Position numbers and translations under genes: made by a program. From the NCBI GenBank assembly GCA_003696125.1, contig RFHZ01000545.1, positions 1 to 16,318 on the forward strand: DNA of 16,318 bases, written 5' to 3'. Of this stretch, positions 1 to 6,985 are shown in pieces; the first letter of the stretch is position 1; every line of letters begins with the position of its first letter. The stretch comes from Nitrospinota bacterium. GTDB taxonomy: Bacteria > Tectomicrobia > Entotheonellia > J063. Under the pieces are notes generated by a model. It was not told the origin of the DNA and did not search any database. It was given only the letters and a program-made list of their open reading frames with translations.

Positions 1-80
1 CGCTGGGGACATTTCACGTTCCGGTGAAACTCCACCCTGAAGTCACCGCACAACTTACCGTATCCGTGGTAAAGGAATAG
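1..80 (+). CDS. rplI: Ribosomal protein L9, C-terminal end (partial)
   Basis: The window opens inside a reading frame whose first whole codon is at position 3 and whose TAG stop is at 78-80. The 25 visible residues include VKLHPEVTAQLTVSVVKE, which matches the end of the C-terminal domain of bacterial L9 (typically '..V.LHPEV.A.L.V.VV'). L9 is a 50S subunit protein bound to 23S rRNA. rplI lies directly upstream of dnaB in very many bacteria, and dnaB is the next gene here, which supports this call despite the short fragment. The 5' part lies outside the window. Confidence 0.85.
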   Translation, partial: LGTFHVPVKLHPEVTAQLTVSVVKE

Positions 81-115
81 CATCGCTACCACAGACAGCC
101 TGAAAAGACCCAGGA

Positions 116-144
116 GCAGGGAGGTTCTGGTAAGACCTCTCTGC
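116..144 (+). promoter_or_regulatory. RNA hairpin between rplI and dnaB
   Basis: Bases 116-125 (gcagggaggt) and 135-144 (acctctctgc) can pair as a 10-bp stem with one G-U wobble (120 with 140) and a 9-base loop. No T-run follows, so it is not a standard intrinsic terminator. It could tune the rplI/dnaB transcript ratio or act as a processing site. It ends only 3 bases before an ATG at 148, which argues against that ATG as the dnaB start. Its function is inference. Confidence 0.4.
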
Positions 145-186
145 ACGATGGGCGGCTGTGGTACAGGCAAAAGACAGGATCCTGGT

Positions 187-1530
187 ATGAATTTTCCGAT
201 CCATAAGGTGCCTCCCCAGAACGTCGAGGCCGAACAGTGTGTTCTGGGAGCAATTCTCCAGGAAAATAGCGCCTTACCCAAGGTCATAGAGATCCTGGAC
301 GAAAGACACTTCTACCGCGAAGCACATCGGCGGATCTATGCGGCTATCCTTACCCTCTTCGATAAGAATGAACCGATCGACCTCCTTACCGTGGCCGACT
401 ATCTCCGTAAAAAGAACCAGTTGGAGGCGGTAGGAGGGATGAGTTACCTGGCTTCGCTGGTGGAGAGTGTCCCTACAGCGGCTAATGTTGCCTCTTATGC
501 CCGTATCGTCAAGGAGAAAGCCATCCTGCGCGCCCTGATCAATGTCTCGACCGAAATCATCGCCCAGAGCTTTGCCGAGCCGGAAGATGTGGATGAGCTT
601 TTGGACCGGGCAGAGAGCATCATCTTTGAGATTTCTGAAAACCGGGTACAGCCCGCTTTTGCCAACCTCAGGGCCATCCTCAAAGAGAGTGTCCGGCACC
701 TGGAGGCGCTCTTTGAAAAGCGGGAACTCGTTACCGGGATTCCCACCGGCTTTATCGAGTTTGACCACCTGACCGCCGGTCTCCAGCCGGGAGATCTCAT
801 TATCCTGGCCGCCAGGCCCAGCATGGGAAAGACGAGTTTTGCCCTCAATGTGGCGCAGTATGTGGGGCTGAAGCGGAGAGAGCCGGTGGCGATCTTCAGT
901 CTGGAGATGGCCAAAGAACAACTGGTCATCCGCATGCTCTGTGCCATGGCCCGCATCAACTCCAACAAGCTCCGTACCGGTCACCTCTCCAAGGATGACT
1001 GGCCTATCCTGATTCGAGCAGCCGGAGCCCTGTCCGATGCCCCGATCTTCATCGATGACAGCCCGAACTTGACGGTACTCGACATCCGGGCCAAAGCCCG
1101 GCGCCTGCTGGCCGAACAGGGAAAGCTCTCCCTGGTGATCATCGACTACCTGCAACTGATTCAAGGCCGGAAACGGAGTGAGAGCCGGCAGCAGGAGATC
1201 TCTGAGATTACCCGCTCCCTCAAGGCGCTGGCCAAAGAACTCAAGGTTCCGGTCGTGGCCCTCTCCCAGTTAAGCCGGGCCGTAGAACAGCGGAGCGATC
1301 GCCGTCCCCAGCTCTCTGATCTGCGAGAATCTGGGGCCATCGAACAGGATGGAGACCTCATCGTCTTTATCTATCGGGATGAAGTGTATCACGAAAAGGA
1401 GGACAATAAAGGGATTGCCGAGCTGATCATCGGCAAACAACGAAACGGACCGATCGGGACCATCAAGCTCACCTTCCTCAAAGAGTACGCCAAGTTTGAG
1501 GATATCACCTATCGTACCGAGGCCGGATGA
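187..1530 (+). CDS. dnaB: Replicative DNA helicase DnaB
   Basis: This is the hexameric 5'-3' helicase that unwinds DNA at the replication fork and recruits primase. The 447-residue length is normal and no intein is present. The N-terminal domain starts with the typical PPQNVEAEQCVLGAIL (about residues 8-23). The RecA-like domain has Walker A ARPSMGKTS (residues 209-217), Walker B LVIIDYLQL (Asp320) and the conserved SQLSRAVEQR and SDLRESGAIEQDGD segments. ATG 187 is chosen because it gives the family's usual N-terminus and has AGGA at 176-179 with a 7-base spacer. The in-frame ATG at 148 would add 13 atypical residues (GGCGTGKRQDPG), has no Shine-Dalgarno and follows a hairpin. The stop codon overlaps the next gene's start in ATGA, so translation of mpa is probably coupled to dnaB. 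Confidence 0.97.
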   Translation: MNFPIHKVPPQNVEAEQCVLGAILQENSALPKVIEILDERHFYREAHRRIYAAILTLFDKNEPIDLLTVADYLRKKNQLEAVGGMSYLASLVESVPTAANVASYARIVKEKAILRALINVSTEIIAQSFAEPEDVDELLDRAESIIFEISENRVQPAFANLRAILKESVRHLEALFEKRELVTGIPTGFIEFDHLTAGLQPGDLIILAARPSMGKTSFALNVAQYVGLKRREPVAIFSLEMAKEQLVIRMLCAMARINSNKLRTGHLSKDDWPILIRAAGALSDAPIFIDDSPNLTVLDIRAKARRLLAEQGKLSLVIIDYLQLIQGRKRSESRQQEISEITRSLKALAKELKVPVVALSQLSRAVEQRSDRRPQLSDLRESGAIEQDGDLIVFIYRDEVYHEKEDNKGIAELIIGKQRNGPIGTIKLTFLKEYAKFEDITYRTEAG

Positions 1531-3473
1531 TACGACCAGAGGAGACGGACCGCGTGACAGCACAGCATCGGGAAGTGACGAGCGAGACAGGAGCCTTGCA
1601 GACCATAGAGCAGATCAAACGACTCCTGGGAAGGCCGCAGAATCTCCTGGAAGGGATACAGGCCCTGCTGGCAGAACGGGACAGATTGCGAAGAGCCTTG
1701 ATCGAGGCGAAAGCCCAGATCGAAAGCATGCGCGAGGAGATCAAAAAGCTCAGCGCCCCTCCTCTCCCTTACGGCATCTACGAAGGCCCGAGTAAGCTGC
1801 CCGACCATGTCACCATCAAGGTGGATGGCAAAAAGTACGATGTGCAGATCGCCAACAAGGCCATCAACATCGCCGATCTCAACCGTGGACAGGAACTCCT
1901 CCTCAACGGAGCCTTTAATGTGGTGGATGTCTATGGCTATGAGGAACGGGGGGAGTTGAGCCGGGTACTCGATGTACTGCAGGATGATCGGCTCATCATC
2001 CGCTTCCGGGAAAACGAGGAACGGGTGGTGCACCGGGCCCAGCCCCTGATCAACGAAAAGGTGAAGGTGGGGGACTATGTTCGCTTTGACCCTAAATCCC
2101 AACTGGTCATTGAAGTCCTCCCGCGTCGTGAAGTGGAAGACGTGATCCTGGAGAAGGTGCCGGAAACTCGATACAGCGATATCGGGGGGTTGAGCAGGCA
2201 GATCGAGCAGATCCGCGATGCCATCGAACTCCCCTATCTCCACAAATCGCTCTACACCCTCTACCAACTCCGGCCTCCTAAAGGGGTCCTCCTCTACGGA
2301 CCACCCGGCTGTGGGAAGACCCTCATCGCCAAGGCCGTGGCCCGTGCTCTGGCCCACAAGGTACGCGAGAAGCTGGAGGAGAAGCGGGAGGCCATCGAAC
2401 TCTATCAGATGCTGGTTTCCCCCCAGGGGGACTTCCCCTGGGAGCGTTTCCAGCGCCTGGTACACCGGGTCCATCCGGCTCAGGACCCCTCAACAGCCGC
2501 TTCGGAAGAAGCACCGCCGCCTGTGGAGGCGGAAAGAAGAGAGAAGGCACAGCAGTGGCTGGAAGCGTACCTGGACGAACACGGGGTCGATCTCCACCTC
2601 CTCCCGGTAGAGTTGACCAGGATAGAGAAATTGCTGCAGAGTGGAACCACAGGGCATTTTATCAACATCAAAGGCCCGGAGTTACTCAATAAATACGTGG
2701 GGGAGACGGAGAGGAAGATCCGCGAGATCTTCCAGCGGGCCAAAGAAAAGGCTCAAAACGGCCTTCCCGTGGTCATCTTCTTTGACGAGATGGAGTCGAT
2801 GTTCAAGGTGCGTGGCTCAGGGATCTCCTCTGATGTCGATTCCACCGTGGTTCCTCAACTCCTGACCGAGATCGATGGGGTGGAGGGGATGGATAACGTG
2901 GTGATCATCGGGGCCTCCAACCGGCAGGACCTGCTGGACCCGGCCGTCCTCCGTCCCGGTCGACTCGATATCAAGATCAAGATCGATCGACCCAACCGGG
3001 AGGCGGCCAGGGAGATCTTCGCCAAGTATCTCCTCCCCTCTCTCCCCCTGCATCCCACGGTACGGCAGGAGGGGGAGAGTCGAGAAGAGACGGTCCAGCG
3101 CATGATCACCTGCCTCGTGGACGAGATATATAGCGAAAAACCTGAGAATCGCTGTTTTCAACTGGTCTATGCGGATGGAGAGATCAGAACCCTGTACCGG
3201 AAAGACCTCATCAGCGGGGCCCTGATTGCCGGCATTGTCTCCCGCGCCAAGAAGAAGGCGATCAAGCGCTATCTGGCCACGGGCGAGCAGGGGATAATGT
3301 TTGTTGACCTGCTGGAAGCGGTTGATGAAGAGTACCGGGAGAGTGAGGACCTGCCCAATACCCACGACCCGGATGACTGGGCACGGATGTTTGGAGAACA
3401 GTCCCAGAGGATTCGTGCCATCCACTCACTCTTCATGAGACAGCCGGAGGAGGAGTCGGTTGAGCATTCCTAA
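1527..3473 (+). CDS. mpa: Proteasome-associated AAA+ ATPase (Mpa/ARC)
   Basis: This is the ring unfoldase that recognises Pup-tagged proteins through an N-terminal coiled coil and threads them through its pore. Visible parts: a coiled coil (about residues 26-75), tandem OB folds (about 80-200), then the AAA module starting near YSDIGGL. The module has Walker A GPPGCGKT (258-265), pore loop KYVGETER (Tyr390-Val391-Gly392), Walker B IFFDEMES (Asp420-Glu421) and the LRPGRLD segment. The C-terminal part (NRCFQLVYADG.., SEDLPNTHDPDDWARMFG) aligns with mycobacterial Mpa. Two oddities: about 85-95 extra residues (roughly 280-375) lie between Walker A and the pore loop, and the protein ends ..RQPEEESVEHS, without the Gly-Gln-Tyr-Leu tail used to dock on the 20S core. 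ATG 1527 overlaps the dnaB stop. GTG 1554, with AGGAG at 1540-1544, is a credible alternative start 9 codons later. Confidence 0.95.
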   Translation: MIRPEETDRVTAQHREVTSETGALQTIEQIKRLLGRPQNLLEGIQALLAERDRLRRALIEAKAQIESMREEIKKLSAPPLPYGIYEGPSKLPDHVTIKVDGKKYDVQIANKAINIADLNRGQELLLNGAFNVVDVYGYEERGELSRVLDVLQDDRLIIRFRENEERVVHRAQPLINEKVKVGDYVRFDPKSQLVIEVLPRREVEDVILEKVPETRYSDIGGLSRQIEQIRDAIELPYLHKSLYTLYQLRPPKGVLLYGPPGCGKTLIAKAVARALAHKVREKLEEKREAIELYQMLVSPQGDFPWERFQRLVHRVHPAQDPSTAASEEAPPPVEAERREKAQQWLEAYLDEHGVDLHLLPVELTRIEKLLQSGTTGHFINIKGPELLNKYVGETERKIREIFQRAKEKAQNGLPVVIFFDEMESMFKVRGSGISSDVDSTVVPQLLTEIDGVEGMDNVVIIGASNRQDLLDPAVLRPGRLDIKIKIDRPNREAAREIFAKYLLPSLPLHPTVRQEGESREETVQRMITCLVDEIYSEKPENRCFQLVYADGEIRTLYRKDLISGALIAGIVSRAKKKAIKRYLATGEQGIMFVDLLEAVDEEYRESEDLPNTHDPDDWARMFGEQSQRIRAIHSLFMRQPEEESVEHS

Positions 3474-4995
3474 GATTGTGGGGTTGGAACAGGAATACGC
3501 CATCATGGTGCGACAGCACCGGAGAATCGAACCGCTCCTCAGTCCCTCGCAAGCCTCTCTCCTCCTGGTCGGCCAGGCGCCAGAGGCAAACCACCTGCTT
3601 TGGGATTACGGGGAAGAGTTTCCCCTACGAGATGCCCTGCAGGTGGATCCCACTCCTCCTGTTACTCCCCCCTCGGACATGGAGAACCGCCTGATCAACA
3701 GGCTTCTCCCCAATGGAGCCCGTCTCTATGTCGATCACGCCCATCCAGAATTCTCCACGCCCGAATGCCTGACCGCGGCAGAGGTCGTTACCTTTGACCA
3801 GGTAGGTGAGATCCTGTTGCAGCAGTGCTGTGCGCAGGGAAACCGCCAGCTTCGCGGGCAAGAGATGGCCCTGTTCAAGAATAACAGCGACCACCAGGGG
3901 AACGCGTACGGGTGTCATGAGAACTACCTCCTGGAGGCGCAGACCTATTCCCAGCTCTTCCTGGGACGAGGGGAAAGGGAATTGCTCCCCTTCCTCGTCT
4001 CCCGCCAGATCTACTGCGGTGCCGGAAAGGTGGGGGTAGAGGAGGAGACCGGCGGCGTTCCGGTCCCGTACCAGATCTCCCAGCGGGCCGATTTCTTCAC
4101 CACCCTCTACAGTGTAAGGACAACCTCGGCCCGACCCCTGATCAACACGCGTGACGAGCCCCATGCCGACCGTCGTCGTTTTCGCCGGCTTCATCTCATC
4201 CTGGGTGATGCAAACATGAGTGCGCATGCCACCTACCTGAAGGTGGGGACAACCCAGATCGTGCTGCGGATGCTGGAAGATCAGGCCATCAACAGAGATC
4301 TCAGCCTGGAAGACCCGGTAACGGCTTTGAAGATGATCTCCCGTGATCCGAGCTGTCGCGTAACGGTACGGCTGCGGGATGGAAGACGCCTGCGCGCCGT
4401 CGAGATCCAGGAAGCGTACCTCGAGATGGCCCATCGCTACTTTGCCGCCCATCCCCCCAGCCCGGAAGAGGCCGATCTGCTCCGGCGCTGGACAACGGTG
4501 GTCGAGCAGTTGAAGACCGATCCGATGCTTCTCCGGCGCCAGATCGACTGGGTGATTAAGTGGTGGCTCCTGGAATGGCAGAGTAAAGGGAAAGGGATTG
4601 ACCCCCATTCCCCCCGTCTCCGGCAGCTCGATATCCAGTATCATAACATCGACCGGCAGAAGGGGTTGTACCATCTCCTGGAACGAGAGGGCCAGGTCGA
4701 TCCCTTCTCCCCCAGTCCTGAGGCGTTAGAACCGTACCTTCACACCCCTCCGCCCCAGAGCCGGGCTTATCTGCGGAGCCAGTGCCTGATCCGCTATGGA
4801 GAGCAGATAGAGCGGATGAGTTGGGGAGGATTCTGGTTCCGCTCTGCTGCCGGTCCCTGCTATTGTGCGCTTCCCGATCCGAGACGGGGGACACAGGAGG
4901 AGTGTGCAGCCTTGCTCCAGCAATCCCCCCGTCTGGAAACCCTCCTGGACGAACTGGGCCAGGAGATCGCCTCTCCGAAGCAGGCTAGGAGATAA
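3460..4995 (+). CDS. dop: Depupylase / Pup deamidase Dop
   Basis: Dop is a glutamine-synthetase-fold, ATP-dependent enzyme that removes Pup from conjugates and, in other species, deamidates a C-terminal Gln of Pup. The protein has 511 residues, close to the usual ~500. Dop-specific marks are the N-terminal GLEQEYAI, a long loop containing WDYGEEFPLRDALQVD (the 'Dop loop'; mycobacterial Dop has WDYEVESPLRDARGFD) and NGARLYVDHAHPEFSTPE with catalytic Asp92. Further conserved segments are KNNSDHQGNAYGCHENYLLE, INTRDEPHAD and RRLHLILGDANMS. The start is TTG 3460, because the conserved N-terminus leaves no room for a later start and GGAGGAGGAG lies at 3446-3455. It overlaps the end of mpa by 14 bases. 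Since the Pup here already ends in Glu, this Dop should need only depupylase activity (inference). Confidence 0.95.
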   Translation: MSIPKIVGLEQEYAIMVRQHRRIEPLLSPSQASLLLVGQAPEANHLLWDYGEEFPLRDALQVDPTPPVTPPSDMENRLINRLLPNGARLYVDHAHPEFSTPECLTAAEVVTFDQVGEILLQQCCAQGNRQLRGQEMALFKNNSDHQGNAYGCHENYLLEAQTYSQLFLGRGERELLPFLVSRQIYCGAGKVGVEEETGGVPVPYQISQRADFFTTLYSVRTTSARPLINTRDEPHADRRRFRRLHLILGDANMSAHATYLKVGTTQIVLRMLEDQAINRDLSLEDPVTALKMISRDPSCRVTVRLRDGRRLRAVEIQEAYLEMAHRYFAAHPPSPEEADLLRRWTTVVEQLKTDPMLLRRQIDWVIKWWLLEWQSKGKGIDPHSPRLRQLDIQYHNIDRQKGLYHLLEREGQVDPFSPSPEALEPYLHTPPPQSRAYLRSQCLIRYGEQIERMSWGGFWFRSAAGPCYCALPDPRRGTQEECAALLQQSPRLETLLDELGQEIASPKQARR

Positions 4996-5006
4996 AGGAG
5001 GAAAAG

Positions 5007-5198
5007 ATGCGGCAAGATCAGATACACCCAGAGAAAAGCCGGGAAGAGGAGGGTACCCGGCAGGCTGATCCGGAGATTTCCCGGCAGGGCGAGGCGATGC
5101 TTACCGACCTGGCAGCGCTGGATGCCATGATCGACGCGGTTCTGGAAGAGGATGCAGAGCAATTTGTCGAGCAGTTTCGCCAAAAAGGGGGAGAGTGA
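5007..5198 (+). CDS. pup: Pup-like protein modifier (UBact type), Glu-ended
   Basis: This is a small, highly charged, probably disordered modifier of 63 residues. The C-terminal half, LAALDAMIDAVLEEDAEQFV followed by EQFRQKGGE, matches the conserved Pup helix and tail (mycobacterial Pup ends ..DVLEENAEDFVRAYVQKGGQ). The last residue is Glu, so PafA could couple its gamma-carboxylate to substrate lysines directly, without deamidation by Dop. The N-terminal half (RQDQIHPEKSREEEGTRQ..) is polar, as in other Pup proteins, where it helps engage the ATPase. AAGGAGG at 4995-5001 sits 5 bases before the ATG, the strongest ribosome site in the cassette, as expected for an abundant tag. dop lies 11 bases upstream and pafA begins at or just after this stop. 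Position between dop and pafA makes the assignment firm. Confidence 0.95.
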   Translation: MRQDQIHPEKSREEEGTRQADPEISRQGEAMLTDLAALDAMIDAVLEEDAEQFVEQFRQKGGE

Positions 5199-5209
5199 GC
5201 GGAAAAGAG

Positions 5210-6610
5210 ATGCGCGAGCGGATTTACGGCACAGAAACGGAATATGCCTTCCAGTACTTCACGACCCCTGCGGAGCCGGCTCGTGTGTTCCGGGGAACAG
5301 AGATCTATCTCTTCTACCTCTTCCGCCGGGCCCTGGAGGCGCAGGGATACCGGAAGCTGTACGAGGATAAGTACAACAACTTCAGCATCTTCCTGGCCAA
5401 CGGGGCCCGACTCTATGTCGACCGGGGAGGACACCCGGAATACGCCACGGCCGAGTGTCGCACCTGGCGAGATGCCCTGGTGCAGGAGAAGGCGGGTGAG
5501 CGGATCATAGCGGAATTGTGTCCTTTTATCGAGAGAGAGCTACAGACCATCGGGTACCGGGGAAACCTCTTGATCGCCAAGAACAACGTGGATGGTGCCG
5601 GGAGCACCTATGGCTCCCATGAGAACTACCTGGTGGAGCGGCGCGATTCAGAAGAGAGTGCCGCCTTCTTTGCCCGCCTGGCCCGCCATCTCGTCCCCTT
5701 TCTCGTCACCCGCCAGATCTTCTGCGGGAGCGGGAAGGTCGATCCGGCCGTAGGATACCAGATCTCCCAGCGCGCAGACTACATCTCGACCCTCTTCTCG
5801 GCCAACACAACGACCAAGGGGATCATCAACACCAAGGAAGAATCACTGGCGCATGAGCAGCGCTTCCGACGGCTTCATCTGATCCTGGGGGATTCCAACA
5901 TGTCCGACTTCTCTCTCGCCTTGAAGCTGGGGACGACCGGGATCGTGTTGCGCCTGATGGAAGACGAGGCGCTCAAACCCGGCTTGGAGTTAGAAGACCC
6001 CCTCCTGGCCCTGCGGGTCATTTCCCGTGACCCGAGTTGCCAGAGCCGGGTCCGGTTACGAGGGGGGAGAGCCTGGACAGCGATCGAGATCCAGGAACAC
6101 TATCTGGAGGCGGCGCATCGCTATTATGCTACCAGAGAGCCCGATCCCCTGGAAGCGGAGATCTTACGACACTGGGAGGAGACGCTGCGTCTCCTGGCCG
6201 AAGACCCGTGGCAGTTACATCGCCGAATCGATTGGGTGATCAAACGATGGCTCCTGGAGCGACAACGGCAGCGGGAAGGTTTGGCCTGGCCGGCACCGCA
6301 GCTACGACAACTGGACATCAAATACCATGCCATCTACCCTCAGGGGCTCTTTGCCCGCCTGGAACAGGGCGGATGGGTGGACCGATGGGTGGAGGAGGAA
6401 GAGATCGAGCAGGCCAAGTACCAGCCTCCCGCCGATACGCGGGCCCGGGTACGCCACGACTTTATCAACGCGGTACTGGACAACAGGCTTGAGGGGACAG
6501 CGACCTGGGTCACCCTGTGCTGGGGACCGGAGTTGCGTCATTCCGTCGAGCTTTGGGATCCTTTTATGCCATTTAACCAGGCCGTTGCCAACATCGGAAA
6601 ACAGCAGTAA
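5210..6610 (+). CDS. pafA: Pup--protein ligase PafA
   Basis: PafA is the glutamine-synthetase-fold ligase that phosphorylates the C-terminal Glu of Pup and joins it to a substrate lysine. It has 466 residues, slightly longer than the mycobacterial ~452. Hallmarks are RIYGTETEYAF (ATP/Mg glutamates), NGARLYVDRGGHPEYATAE with catalytic Asp71, KNNVDGAGSTYGSHENYL, LVTRQIFCGSGKV, RRLHLILGDSNMSD and, near the end, TRARVRHDFINAV. It lacks the Dop loop, which separates it from the upstream paralogue. One oddity: the usual INTRDEPHAD segment reads INTKEESLAHEQ (from residue 206). ATG 5210 gives exactly the mycobacterial start spacing (MxxRIxG). GTG 5195, which overlaps the pup stop as GTGA, would add five residues and is a real alternative. 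No 20S subunit genes separate it from pup. Confidence 0.95.
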   Translation: MRERIYGTETEYAFQYFTTPAEPARVFRGTEIYLFYLFRRALEAQGYRKLYEDKYNNFSIFLANGARLYVDRGGHPEYATAECRTWRDALVQEKAGERIIAELCPFIERELQTIGYRGNLLIAKNNVDGAGSTYGSHENYLVERRDSEESAAFFARLARHLVPFLVTRQIFCGSGKVDPAVGYQISQRADYISTLFSANTTTKGIINTKEESLAHEQRFRRLHLILGDSNMSDFSLALKLGTTGIVLRLMEDEALKPGLELEDPLLALRVISRDPSCQSRVRLRGGRAWTAIEIQEHYLEAAHRYYATREPDPLEAEILRHWEETLRLLAEDPWQLHRRIDWVIKRWLLERQRQREGLAWPAPQLRQLDIKYHAIYPQGLFARLEQGGWVDRWVEEEEIEQAKYQPPADTRARVRHDFINAVLDNRLEGTATWVTLCWGPELRHSVELWDPFMPFNQAVANIGKQQ

Positions 6611-6622
6611 AGGAGAGAGCGC

Positions 6623-6985
6623 ATGATCGATCTTGCCTATGCAGGGGCTCAGGGTCAGGCCGCCGGGGGAGCGGGGTTAATCAGCTTCATCCCCCTGATC
6701 ACGGTCTTTGTGATCTTCTATTTCCTCCTGATCCGGCCCCAGGTGAAACGCCAGAAAGAGCACAAACGGATGCTGGATAACCTGAAACGAGGTGATCGCG
6801 TGGTCACCAGTGGTGGGATCTATGGTACCATCACCAAGATTCGCAATGAGGTTGTGCATCTGGAAGTAGCCGAGCAGGTACGGATCCGGGTGCAGAAATC
6901 GGCGATTGCCAGCGTGGTGAAAGGAGGGGATAAGGTATCGACAGAACAAGAGACGGAAGAAGTCGAAGATCAAAAGAAGAACTGA
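6623..6985 (+). CDS. yajC: Preprotein translocase accessory subunit YajC
   Basis: YajC is a small single-pass inner-membrane protein that associates with SecDF and the SecYEG channel. The 120 residues show an N-terminal membrane segment (about 18-37, ISFIPLITVFVIFYFLLI) followed by the diagnostic RPQVKRQKEHKRMLDNLKRGDRVVTSGG core and a charged C-terminal tail rich in Glu and Lys. AGGAGAG at 6611-6617 precedes the ATG, and the gap to pafA is only 12 bases. The gene's last ~50 bases overlap the upstream open frame of the next gene. Order yajC-(ATPase)-secD-secF is the usual yajC-secDF cluster with one extra gene inserted. Confidence 0.95.
   Translation: MIDLAYAGAQGQAAGGAGLISFIPLITVFVIFYFLLIRPQVKRQKEHKRMLDNLKRGDRVVTSGGIYGTITKIRNEVVHLEVAEQVRIRVQKSAIASVVKGGDKVSTEQETEEVEDQKKN

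Noticed and set aside
148-186. ATG 148 as start of dnaB
   Set aside because: It has no Shine-Dalgarno, directly follows a hairpin and adds 13 residues unlike the DnaB N-terminus; ATG 187 fits better.
5190-5215. Hidden prcB/prcA genes between pup and pafA
   Set aside because: pup ends at 5198 and pafA starts at 5195 or 5210; there is no space, and none of the surrounding frames shows 20S subunit motifs.
6968-6985. Programmed -1 frameshift signal at the end of yajC
   Set aside because: The sequence caaaagaagaactga has no X-XXY-YYZ slippery heptamer in the yajC frame and no clear downstream stem; kept only as an alternative to a non-standard start.
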